From positions 3,826,001 through 3,890,000 of the forward strand of contig NC_015914.1 in assembly GCF_000222485.1 (NCBI RefSeq): a stretch of DNA of 64,000 nt. The letters run 5' to 3'. Every line of letters begins with the position of its first letter. Position 1 is the first letter of the stretch. Shown piece by piece: positions 44,341 through 53,082 of the stretch. The notes below the pieces were generated by a model, which had not been told where the DNA came from, made no database searches, and worked only from the letters and a program-made list of their open reading frames with translations. The position numbers were made by a program, and so were the translations under genes. The DNA is from Cyclobacterium marinum DSM 745 (GTDB taxonomy: Bacteria; Bacteroidota; Bacteroidia; Cytophagales; Cyclobacteriaceae).

Positions 44341-44761
44341 AAACATCCAATCTGCATTTCAGGATTTACTTGCTCCTAATTCCAAAGAAGAAGAGTTGGT
44401 CTTGAAAGAACAGGTACTGGCCATGAAGTTCTTGGGAGAAATTGACGAAATGATGCAGGAAAAGGGGATGAAGAAAAAGGAACTTGCCGAAAAAGTGGGC
44501 ACTTCTGCTTCATACATCACGCAATTGTTCAGGGGAAATAGAATTCCAAATCACCAAATCATTATAAAAATGGCTGATGCTTTGGATATAGATTTTGTTG
44601 TGACTACTAAGGAGAAGTATGATCAGATGCTTCATATTTCCAAGTTGGACAGGGACGGCTTGTATTATTTTAAACCCTTTAATTTTGCAGGTCAAAGCGA
44701 TGAAACTTACGAGATACCTTCGGTAGGGGAAATTGAAAATGCTGAAATATTAGTAGCCTAA
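44318..44761 (+). CDS. HigA-like XRE antitoxin with C-terminal extension
   Basis: A 147-residue protein. Helix-turn-helix at about residues 50-90 (MKKKELAEKVGTSASYITQL, FRGNRIPNHQIIIKMADALD). Behind it lies an extension of about 45 residues (HISKLDRDGLYYFKPFNFAG, then YEIPSVGEIENAEILV). In TAC systems such an extension is the chaperone-addiction region that makes the antitoxin depend on SecB-like help. Likely also the autorepressor of the operon. Confidence 0.7.
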   Translation: MNMNSKTKNIQSAFQDLLAPNSKEEELVLKEQVLAMKFLGEIDEMMQEKGMKKKELAEKVGTSASYITQLFRGNRIPNHQIIIKMADALDIDFVVTTKEKYDQMLHISKLDRDGLYYFKPFNFAGQSDETYEIPSVGEIENAEILVA

Positions 44762-44763
44762 CC

Positions 44764-45231
44764 ATGTTTGAAATTAAAAAATCTTCACTTAGGTTGATAG
44801 AGTTTTTCCTTTTGGAAAATCAATTCTCTGTTAAAAGCAAAGGCATTTCCAGTGCAAAAGATGTGGAACAATTTTTTGATTCTTATCCTATATCTATTGA
44901 TTTTGCACATCAAGATACAGAGAGTGATGAATTCCATGTTTTTGTCATGGTCAAGGTTAATAATGGAAAAAAAATACCTGGATATTCTTTATTATGTAAT
45001 GGCATGGGGATATTTGAGTTGCCATCCGATACAATTGAGAAGGATTCTGCAGTTTACAAGAACCTTAAATTATATTCAACTGTGAATATGGTTATTAACC
45101 ACATTCGCAACATAATCAGTTTACAGACAGCCTTTGGTCCCCATGGAAGGTATAATCTTCCCCCAATCGATATCGGTGACCTTTTTGCACAGAAAGCAGA
45201 AAAACAAAAACTCAAGAATAAAAAAGGATAG
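44764..45231 (+). CDS. SecB-like chaperone of the TAC locus
   Basis: A 155-residue protein that starts 2 nt after the antitoxin stop. Layout is that of SecB: SLRLIEFFLLENQFSVKS at the start, PGYSLLCNGMGIFELPSD in the middle (the a-strand GxFxL motif of SecB), VNMVINHIRNIISLQTAFGP and GRYNLPPIDIGDLF at the end, equal to the SecB region that ends in LPPxNFxALY. SecB is not typical of Bacteroidota genomes as a general export factor, so a dedicated TAC chaperone is the best reading. It should protect and fold the antitoxin. Confidence 0.75.
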   Translation: MFEIKKSSLRLIEFFLLENQFSVKSKGISSAKDVEQFFDSYPISIDFAHQDTESDEFHVFVMVKVNNGKKIPGYSLLCNGMGIFELPSDTIEKDSAVYKNLKLYSTVNMVINHIRNIISLQTAFGPHGRYNLPPIDIGDLFAQKAEKQKLKNKKG

Positions 45232-45814
45232 GAACGACTATTATAAGTTTAGGTTTTTATTTGACCCATTCTCTCTCTAAATTATGATCAAGATAAATCA
45301 TACCGACCACTTGGGTATAACAATTTGATTTGTACCACCCTTTTCGGTCATCAAACTGTGTAAGTTATTTCCGTCGAACAGTGCAATTTTCAAAGGAGAT
45401 TTCGGTTCGAACTATGCCATAGTTGGATAGTACTTAACATTGGACTACAAAAACTAATTTTTTAATTAAAATTATTTTCCAGAACAGCTGATAAATACCA
45501 GGAACCGTCCAAAATCAGTTTGCCCGGAGAACTGTCAAAAATTAATTGACGTATTACTAAACTTTTGGTATAATTACCTTCTCAAGGTTAGGTCGGTTAA
45601 TTGTGGATGTAATTTTTTATAACTTGTCAAGAATAGAAAAATCAACAAGAAGTATGTTGCATACCGGGATGGCTGAAGAGCTCTGATGCAATTACAGCCT
45701 AGTGAAAGAACGGTTTCAAAATTGACAAAACAAATTTTAGGAATCCTATTTTCGTTTGCCAAAACCTGCGATGAAAAGTATAAAATTTAATTTAAGAAGA
45801 AATAAAATAGCTAT
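45232..45814. other. Noncoding DNA with an IS21-end-like repeat pair
   Basis: No gene supported. At 45371-45420 two related words (CCGTCGAACAGTGCA and GGTTCGAACTATGCCA) stand 33 bp apart. A closely similar pair with the same spacing is found at 60301-60350. The rest holds nothing recognisable except the region just upstream of hsdM. Confidence 0.45.
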
Positions 45815-47383
45815 ATGTCAGAAGACCAAAAGAAAGTTCTTGAAAGCCAATTATGGGGCATTGCCAACTTGCTTAGAGGTAAAATTAGTGCCGATGATTA
45901 CAGAGACTATATTCTTGGCTTTATCTTTTATAAGTACCTTTCTGAGAAGCAAGCACTTTACGCCAATGAATTGCTTGTTGGTGAAAAAGTAACGGATTAC
46001 AAAAAAGTAACAGACCAGGAAACTTTAACTGCAATCAAAGAAGAGTCTTTATTGAAATTGGGCTATTTTTTAGAGCCTGCACAATTGTTTTCTGTGCTAG
46101 CAGCAAAAGGGAATGCCGATACAGAAAGTGAAAGCAACTACATTTTAGAAGATTTGCAATCTGTACTGAATCATATTGAGCAAAGTACCATGGGTACGGA
46201 GTCCGAAGAGGATTTTAATGCCTTGTTTGAGGACTTGGATTTGAACTCTACCAAAATAGGCAGAACAGTTGGTGCTAGGAATGAAATCATTGTAAAGGTA
46301 TTGATGTATTTAGACAAGATTGATTTCAAACTGGAAGATCTTGATGCAGACGTTTTGGGGGATGCCTATGAGTATTTGATTGCCAAGTTTGCAGCAGGTG
46401 CAGGAAAATCTGCCGGGGAGTTTTATACACCTCAACAGGTTTCTAAAATACTTGCCAAGATTGTTACAACAGGTAAATCGAAAATCAAATCAGTATACGA
46501 TCCAACATGTGGTTCTGGTTCATTGCTCTTGCGAGTAGCCAAAGAAGCGTCTGTAAGTGAGTTTTACGGTCAAGAACTAAACCGTACCACCTTCAATTTG
46601 GCACGTATGAACATGATTTTGCATGATGTACATTTCAGTGATTTCAATATCATGCAGGAAGACACGCTGGAAAACCCACAGCATTTGGACAAACGCTTTG
46701 AAGCGGTGGTGGCTAATCCACCATTTTCTGCGCATTGGAAAAGCAATGACAATCCCCTGTTCAATACAGATGAACGCTTTAGTCAGTATGGACGCTTGGC
46801 ACCAAAGACCAAGGCCGATTACGCTTTCTTAACCCACATGCTGTATCAGTTGGCCGACAATGGCATTATGGCAAGCGTTTTTCCGCATGGCGTTTTGTTT
46901 AGAGGAGCTGCAGAAGGTCACATCCGGGAATACATCATTAAAGAAATGAATGCCTTGGATGCTGTGATTGGACTACCGGCCAATATCTTCTATGGAACAT
47001 CTATTCCTACCTGTATTCTCGTGCTAAAAAAATGCCGTGAGGTAGATGACAATATTGTATTTATTGATGCCAGCGGAGACGACCATTTTGTAAAAGAAGG
47101 CAACCAAAATGTATTGCGTAATGAAGATGTAGAACAAATTGTAAACACCTATCGCAACCGTGAAACTATAGATAAATACAGCTATGTAGCCACGCTTGAC
47201 GAAATTGCCGAAAACGACTACAATTTAAATATACCACGTTATGTCGATACTTTTGAAGAGGAAGAGCCGGTGGATTTGGATACTGTTTCTGCTGAACTCA
47301 AGCAAATACAAATCGATTTGCAAAGCACCAACGAGACTATTGCAGGATTTTGTGCGGAACTTAATATTTTAACTCCTTTTTAA
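45815..47383 (+). CDS. hsdM: Type I restriction-modification DNA methyltransferase subunit
   Basis: A 522-residue N6-adenine methyltransferase. N-terminal HsdM helical domain (ANLLRGKISADDYRDYILGF), then GEFYTPQQVSKIL, the AdoMet motif VYDPTCGSGSLLLRV near residue 228 and the catalytic motif ANPPFS near residue 298. It methylates the target chosen by HsdS and forms M2S methylase and R2M2S restriction complexes. hsdS starts 3 nt after its stop. Confidence 0.95.
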   Translation: MSEDQKKVLESQLWGIANLLRGKISADDYRDYILGFIFYKYLSEKQALYANELLVGEKVTDYKKVTDQETLTAIKEESLLKLGYFLEPAQLFSVLAAKGNADTESESNYILEDLQSVLNHIEQSTMGTESEEDFNALFEDLDLNSTKIGRTVGARNEIIVKVLMYLDKIDFKLEDLDADVLGDAYEYLIAKFAAGAGKSAGEFYTPQQVSKILAKIVTTGKSKIKSVYDPTCGSGSLLLRVAKEASVSEFYGQELNRTTFNLARMNMILHDVHFSDFNIMQEDTLENPQHLDKRFEAVVANPPFSAHWKSNDNPLFNTDERFSQYGRLAPKTKADYAFLTHMLYQLADNGIMASVFPHGVLFRGAAEGHIREYIIKEMNALDAVIGLPANIFYGTSIPTCILVLKKCREVDDNIVFIDASGDDHFVKEGNQNVLRNEDVEQIVNTYRNRETIDKYSYVATLDEIAENDYNLNIPRYVDTFEEEEPVDLDTVSAELKQIQIDLQSTNETIAGFCAELNILTPF

Positions 47384-47386
47384 CCT

Positions 47387-48640
47387 ATGGTAAAAGTGAA
47401 TAAAGTACCTGAGTTGCGATTTGCGGAGTTTGAGGGGGGATGGGTTAGAAAGAAGTTGGGTGAAATACTGAATATTACCTCATCATCTCGTGTTCATAAA
47501 GATGAATGGACAGAAAAAGGCGTACCCTTTTTTAGATCAAGTGATATTGTAGCTGACTTTAAAGGAGATCAGAATACAAAGGCATATATTTCTTTTGAAT
47601 TGTATAATTCTTTGTCAGATAAAATAGGACAAGTAAAAAAAGATGATATCCTTATTACGGGTGGAGGTTCTATTGGTGTCCCATTTTTAGTAAAAAACAA
47701 TGATCCTTTATATTTTAAAGATGCGGACTTATTATGGGTCAAAAACGATAAAAAGGTAAATGGATATTTTTTATACTCATTCTTTCTTACTCAATCATTT
47801 AGAAAATATTTAAAGAACATTTCTCACGTTGGGACAATAGCACACTATACTGTTGTACAAGCAAAGAATACACCTTTTCATCTCCCTTCACTCCCCGAAC
47901 AACAAAAAATCGCCTCCTTCCTCACCGCAGTTGACAACCGGATCCAACTCTTGCAAAAGAAAAAAGCCAAACTAGAGGAATACAAAAAAGGTGTGATGCA
48001 AAAGCTCTTTCCCACAAAAGCGGGACAGACTCCAGAAATCCGTTTTAAAGATGAAAATGGAAATGACTTTCCAGATTGGGAGGAGAAGAAGTTGGGGGAA
48101 GTGTGTAAAAAAGCTCAAAGTGGAGGTACGCCAAAATCAACTAATAGAGATTACTACAATGGAGATATTCCTTTTTTAGCCATAAGTGATATGACTACCC
48201 AAGGAAAATATTTAAATTATACTTCTAAATCAATATCTCAGTCGGGACTGGCCAATTCTAGTTCATGGGTTGTTCCCCCAAATTCCCTTATTTATTCTAT
48301 GTACGCATCTGTTGGATTCGTCTCAATTAATAAAATTCCAATTGCTACTTCTCAAGCAGTAATGAATATTATTCTCAAGGAGGGTTATGAGCTAGAGTTC
48401 TTATACTATTACTTATTGTATTTTCAATCTAAGATACACAAGTATATTGAGACAGGTACTCAAGGAAATATTAATGCACAAATTGTAAAAAATATACTTG
48501 TTCCAATTCCATCTCTCTTAGAGCAGCGAAAAATTAACTCATTTTTGTCTTCTCTAGACAAATCCATAGAATCCATTGGAAAAGAAATTGAAGATTCAAA
48601 GACCTTCAAAAAAGGCTTACTTCAAAAAATGTTTGTGTGA
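47387..48640 (+). CDS. hsdS: Type I restriction-modification specificity subunit
   Basis: A 417-residue protein with two target-recognition domains, each followed by a conserved helical spacer: LPEQQKIASFLTAVDNRIQL, KKAKLEEYKKGVMQKLF (about residue 200) and LLEQRKINSFLSSLDKSIES, FKKGLLQKMF at the C-terminus. Each TRD should read one half of a bipartite recognition site. The TRDs are AT-rich relative to hsdM and hsdR, as expected for exchangeable modules. A strong hairpin follows. Confidence 0.95.
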   Translation: MVKVNKVPELRFAEFEGGWVRKKLGEILNITSSSRVHKDEWTEKGVPFFRSSDIVADFKGDQNTKAYISFELYNSLSDKIGQVKKDDILITGGGSIGVPFLVKNNDPLYFKDADLLWVKNDKKVNGYFLYSFFLTQSFRKYLKNISHVGTIAHYTVVQAKNTPFHLPSLPEQQKIASFLTAVDNRIQLLQKKKAKLEEYKKGVMQKLFPTKAGQTPEIRFKDENGNDFPDWEEKKLGEVCKKAQSGGTPKSTNRDYYNGDIPFLAISDMTTQGKYLNYTSKSISQSGLANSSSWVVPPNSLIYSMYASVGFVSINKIPIATSQAVMNIILKEGYELEFLYYYLLYFQSKIHKYIETGTQGNINAQIVKNILVPIPSLLEQRKINSFLSSLDKSIESIGKEIEDSKTFKKGLLQKMFV

Positions 48641-48770
48641 TGAAAGGCTGTACCTATTTTGTAAATACTGCTACTTTAAGTACCTTTGTATTAATAAAAC
48701 CTGAGATGCATGCCATAAGAACTGCTTCCGGGTCGGCTTTTAAGAAGAACGTTTACATTCAAGATAATAC

Positions 48771-48819
48771 ACCTCCCATGCCTCTCATTGATGCACACTT
48801 GGGAGGTCTTTTCTTTTTA
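48771..48819 (+). terminator. Terminator or attenuator between hsdS and the Abi gene
   Basis: Perfect 8-bp arms ACCTCCCA (48771-48778) and TGGGAGGT (48800-48807) followed by CTTTTCTTTTT. It lies in the 184-bp gap between hsdS and abi, so transcription of abi and hsdR may need read-through or a separate promoter in the gap. Confidence 0.6.
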
Positions 48820-48824
48820 GGCCT

Positions 48825-49775
48825 ATGAGTAAACGAGTGTACCATAAAACCCCATTGTCATTCGAAGAACAGTTGAAGCGGCTTAGAAGCCGTGGTTTAA
48901 TTGTACAAGATGATAGCAAGGCAATAGCCTACCTAAAGGAAATCAGTTATTACCGCTTAAGTGCCTATTTTTTGCCTTACCAGCAGGTAAAAGATACCTT
49001 TAATAAAGGCACTACCTTTCAACAAATCATTAGCACTTACACTTTTGACAGAGAGCTGCGTCTCTTAGTTTTCGATTGCATTGAGCGCATCGAAGTAGCC
49101 ATTCGCACACAGTTCATCTATCAAATAGCAAATCATCATAATGATGCCCATTGGCAAGACAATCAAGGTCTTTTTGTACAACCCTACTATAATAAAATTG
49201 GCAATCGTGTAGATCCGTACAACGATTTTCAGGCCATTATTTCAAGGGCAAAAACCGCCAGACGACCGGAGGTTTTTATCAAGCATTATACCAATAACTA
49301 TTACAAACCGAGCAATCCACCTTCATGGATGTGTTTGGAGTTGCTGACCATGGGCGAGTTGTCTCATATTTATAGAGGCTTAAGAAATAACAGTGATAAA
49401 AAGAGGATTGCTGATTTTTTTGACGTTCACCATTCCGTATTTATTTCTTGGTTGCACACACTTACCTACGTAAGAAATTTGTGCGCCCATCATTCACGTT
49501 TATGGAACAGAGATTTAGCCATTGAGCCTAACCGATTGCTAAAAGCTAGAGGGCCATGGCTGAGCGCTGATTTTCAAAATAACAAGCGTGTTTTTTATTT
49601 TATATGCGTACTTAAATATTTATTAATGCGGGCAAACCCAGGAAATCACTTAAAAGAAAAACTGATTGCACTATTTGAAAAATACCCAAACGTGCCAATT
49701 CAGTATTTGGGTATTCCCTCAGATAGTAAAGGAAACATGAAAGCTTGGCAAAACGAACCTCTTTGGAAAGTATGA
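48825..49775 (+). CDS. Abi-family (AbiD/F-like) protein inside the hsd operon
   Basis: A 316-residue protein with the Abi_2 pattern: YHKTPLSFEEQLKRLRSRGL, YLKEISYYRLSAYFLPYQ, YTFDRELRLLVFDCIERIEV and the C-terminal YVRNLCAHHSRLWNRDL (RxxxxH-like motif). Abi_2 proteins abort phage infection, and a HEPN-type RNase activity is suspected for related families. The stop overlaps the hsdR start (ATGA at 49772-49775), so it is coupled to hsdR. Confidence 0.85.
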   Translation: MSKRVYHKTPLSFEEQLKRLRSRGLIVQDDSKAIAYLKEISYYRLSAYFLPYQQVKDTFNKGTTFQQIISTYTFDRELRLLVFDCIERIEVAIRTQFIYQIANHHNDAHWQDNQGLFVQPYYNKIGNRVDPYNDFQAIISRAKTARRPEVFIKHYTNNYYKPSNPPSWMCLELLTMGELSHIYRGLRNNSDKKRIADFFDVHHSVFISWLHTLTYVRNLCAHHSRLWNRDLAIEPNRLLKARGPWLSADFQNNKRVFYFICVLKYLLMRANPGNHLKEKLIALFEKYPNVPIQYLGIPSDSKGNMKAWQNEPLWKV

Positions 49776-52636
49776 CCTCACAGCCCGAACAAATAATAGA
49801 AAATAACCTAGTTACCCAACTCCAAAGGTTGGGCTATAAAAAAGTGATTATTTGTGATGAAAATGACCTTTTGTCTAATCTCAAAAGCCAATTAGAGAAA
49901 CACAATAAAATTCAACTAAGCGATAACGACTTTAAGCAAATCCTCAACTTCATCAACAAAGGCAATGTATTTGAGCGAGCTAAGATATTACGAGACCGTG
50001 TGCCCTACACCAATGCCCAAGGTGACACCAAAACGGTAGAACTCATCAACCAAATTCATTGGTGCCAAAATGAGTTTCAGGTTACACAGCAAGTGGCCAT
50101 GGAAGGCACGCACAAAAACCGCTATGATGTTACCATTCTCATCAATGGTTTGCCTTTGGTTCAGGTTGAGTTAAAGCGTAGAGGTTTAGAACTCAAAGAA
50201 GCATTCAATCAAACCAACCGCTATGAAAGGCATTCTTATTGGGCAGGGCATGGCTTGTTTCAGTTTGTGCAGGTATTTGTCATCAGCAATGGCGTAAACA
50301 CCAAATACTATGCAAATGCACCTTTAAAGGCACGTTCCTTCAAACAGACTTTTTATTGGGCAGACGAAAAGAACCGACTGATTACCCAATTGGCTGCATT
50401 TTCAGAATTGTTTTTAGAACCTTGCCACATTTCTAAAATGATTACAAAATATGTGGTGCTTAACGAATCTCAAAAAATATTGATGGTGCTTCGTCCCTAT
50501 CAATTCTATGCAGTAGAAGCAATTGTAGAGCGAGTAAAAACCACTACCAAGTTCGGGTACATTTGGCACACTACAGGGTCCGGCAAAACCTTGACTTCCT
50601 TCAAAGCAGCACAGATCTTAACCAATTTACCTCAAGTCCATAAAGTGGTTTTTGTTGTTGACCGTAAAGATTTAGATAATCAAACTACCAAAGAGTTTAA
50701 CTCCTTTAGCAAAGGCAGCATTGACGGAACTAATAACACAAAAACACTAGTTAAACAACTTACTAGTGATAACAAACTCATTGTTACCACCATTCAGAAA
50801 CTGAATACTGCTATAAGCAAAACCCGGTATTTGAATAAAATGGAAACATTGAAAAATGAACGCATTGTTTTCATTTTTGATGAGTGCCATAGAAGTCAGT
50901 TTGGTAAAACCCATGAAGACATTAAAAAATTCTTTGAAGACTGTCAAATGTTCGGGTTTACAGGTACGCCCATCTTCGAACCAAATGCAGGTAAAAATGA
51001 ATACGGCAAGCGAACAACCAAAATGCTTTTTGGCGATTGCTTGCACAAGTATGTAATTACAGATGCCATCCGTGACGAAAATGTTCTTAAATTTTCGGTT
51101 GAATACATCCAAACGTTTAAAAAGAAAGACCATATTCTTGACATCAATGTAGAAGCCATTGATGAGGCTGAGGTAATGAATGCACCCATACGGTTAGATA
51201 ACATTACCGAGTATATAATTGCCAATCACAACCGAAAAACGCATAGTCGTGAGTTTACGGCTCTATTTTGTGTGTCTAGCGTGCCTGTTCTTATAGAGTA
51301 TTACAAATTGCTTTTGCAGAAAAAAGAGGAAGGCAAACACCATCTGAAATTGGCAACAATTTTTTCGTATTCAGTAAATGAAGATGACAAAGATGCAGTA
51401 GGTTTTGTAGATGATGAAGAATTTTTGAACCCCAATGCATTACACGTGGCTGCTTCACCGCATACCAGGTACTTTACGCAACATACACGGGATGAATTAG
51501 AAGACTTCATCATACAGTACAACAAACAGTTTGGTACTAACTTCACAAGTAGAGACAATCAATCCTACTACAATTATTACAATGATATTGCTAAGCGTGT
51601 AAAGCACCGACAGATAGATCTCTTAGTAGTGGTAAACATGTTCTTAACAGGCTTTGATAGCAAGCATCTGAATACCCTGTATGTAGATAAAAATCTTAGG
51701 TACCACGGTTTGATTCAAGCCTATTCCAGAACCAACAGGGTTCTTAATGAGGTGAAATCACAAGGAAACATCGTTTGTTTTAGAAACCTTAAAGAGGCGA
51801 CAGATGAAGCGATTACCCTGTTTTCAAATAAGAATGCCAAAGATGAAATCATCATGCAGCCGTATGAGGAGTATGTGGCCAAATTCAACCAGGCATTCGA
51901 TGCCTTATTGCAAATCGCGCCAACAGTAGATAGCGTTAATGATTTAGCCAACGAAGAAGAGGAATTGGCCTTCATTCAGGCTTTTCGGGAATTGATGCGT
52001 CTGAAAAATGTATTAACCACATTTACAGAGTTTGAGTTTGCTGATTTGACTATGAACCAGCAGTCATTTGAGGATTACAAAAGCAAATACCTTGACTTGT
52101 ACGATAAGGCCAAATCACACAATCAAAAAGAGAAGGTTAGCATTTTAGAAGACATTGATTTTGAATTGGAATTGATCCATCGTGACGAAATCAATGTTGC
52201 CTATATACTTAAATTACTCGCAAAACTGAAAGATGCAACGCCGGAAGAACAGGAAAAGCAGAAAAAAGCATTGATTGAAATCGTAGCAGGTGATGCAAAA
52301 CTAAGAAGCAAGCGAGAACTGATTGAGAAATTTATTCAAGAGAATTTACCTCATATTTCTGATTCAGATGATTTACCGGAAGAATTTGAAAATTATTGGA
52401 ACGAAGAACGAAAAGTAGCTCTGAAGAAATTGAGTAAAGAGGAGAGTCTTGACGATGAAAAGCTTGAAGAAGTAATTGGGAAATACCTTTTTACAGAGAA
52501 AAAACCATTGAGAGATGATGTAATCGGACTTTTGAATAAACGACCTGCATTAAAGGAACGGGCCTCCGTAGCTGAAAGAGTGACGAACAAGATTTTAGGA
52601 TTTGTAGAAACCTTTATAAGCGGGGTAGTGGGATAG
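49772..52636 (+). CDS. hsdR: Type I restriction endonuclease/translocase subunit
   Basis: ATG 49772 overlaps the Abi stop by 4 nt; an open frame from 49745 lies within the Abi gene and is not the start. 954 residues: PD-(D/E)xK nuclease domain with RYDVTILINGLPLVQVELKR near residues 116-136, helicase motor with Walker A TTGSGKTLTS near 267, IFDECHRSQFG near 369, FTGTPI near 392 and motif VI YSRTNRVL. The C-terminus is helical. It cuts unmethylated DNA after translocation. Confidence 0.95.
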   Translation: MTSQPEQIIENNLVTQLQRLGYKKVIICDENDLLSNLKSQLEKHNKIQLSDNDFKQILNFINKGNVFERAKILRDRVPYTNAQGDTKTVELINQIHWCQNEFQVTQQVAMEGTHKNRYDVTILINGLPLVQVELKRRGLELKEAFNQTNRYERHSYWAGHGLFQFVQVFVISNGVNTKYYANAPLKARSFKQTFYWADEKNRLITQLAAFSELFLEPCHISKMITKYVVLNESQKILMVLRPYQFYAVEAIVERVKTTTKFGYIWHTTGSGKTLTSFKAAQILTNLPQVHKVVFVVDRKDLDNQTTKEFNSFSKGSIDGTNNTKTLVKQLTSDNKLIVTTIQKLNTAISKTRYLNKMETLKNERIVFIFDECHRSQFGKTHEDIKKFFEDCQMFGFTGTPIFEPNAGKNEYGKRTTKMLFGDCLHKYVITDAIRDENVLKFSVEYIQTFKKKDHILDINVEAIDEAEVMNAPIRLDNITEYIIANHNRKTHSREFTALFCVSSVPVLIEYYKLLLQKKEEGKHHLKLATIFSYSVNEDDKDAVGFVDDEEFLNPNALHVAASPHTRYFTQHTRDELEDFIIQYNKQFGTNFTSRDNQSYYNYYNDIAKRVKHRQIDLLVVVNMFLTGFDSKHLNTLYVDKNLRYHGLIQAYSRTNRVLNEVKSQGNIVCFRNLKEATDEAITLFSNKNAKDEIIMQPYEEYVAKFNQAFDALLQIAPTVDSVNDLANEEEELAFIQAFRELMRLKNVLTTFTEFEFADLTMNQQSFEDYKSKYLDLYDKAKSHNQKEKVSILEDIDFELELIHRDEINVAYILKLLAKLKDATPEEQEKQKKALIEIVAGDAKLRSKRELIEKFIQENLPHISDSDDLPEEFENYWNEERKVALKKLSKEESLDDEKLEEVIGKYLFTEKKPLRDDVIGLLNKRPALKERASVAERVTNKILGFVETFISGVVG

Positions 52637-53082
52637 GACATTTAAGACTTCAACGTCATTTATTATGTCCGTTTTTAAATATTTGTTTGGCTAAAGCCCT
52701 GTTCAGATAAATAACTAAGTTCGAATACCACTTAAATTTACAAATTAAAAATATTTCATCACCATAGTAAGGGGTAATATTGTTAAAAATTAAAAAACAT
52801 TTAGTATTTTCCTGAGTCTTGTTTTTAAGATTTCACAATATTTTAAATTGCCGTGAATCCTTTTTGGTTTATGATAAAAAAAATTATGGAATATTTTGCT
52901 TCTTTTTCCCAAGATGGTCTAAAAATAATGATCAGGTGCACTCAAAATAGAAATACCGGTGATGTTGACCCCTTGGATTTAGGTTTTATTAATTAGTTGA
53001 GTATTTCACTACAAAGTATACCAGTGGTTTCTTGGGAAAGTAAACCCATAAAGGAGTATGTCCTAACAGAAAAAAATACAGA
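52637..53082. other. Noncoding AT-rich gap behind hsdR
   Basis: 446 bp without a supported gene. No hairpin with T-tract and no transposon end recognised. Probably contains the promoter of the ATPase gene at 53083. Confidence 0.5.

Noticed and set aside
48637..48828. A 63-residue frame between hsdS and the Abi gene, starting with GTG
   Set aside because: It overlaps the hsdS stop and runs through a clear terminator hairpin with T-tract; the protein has no recognisable pattern.
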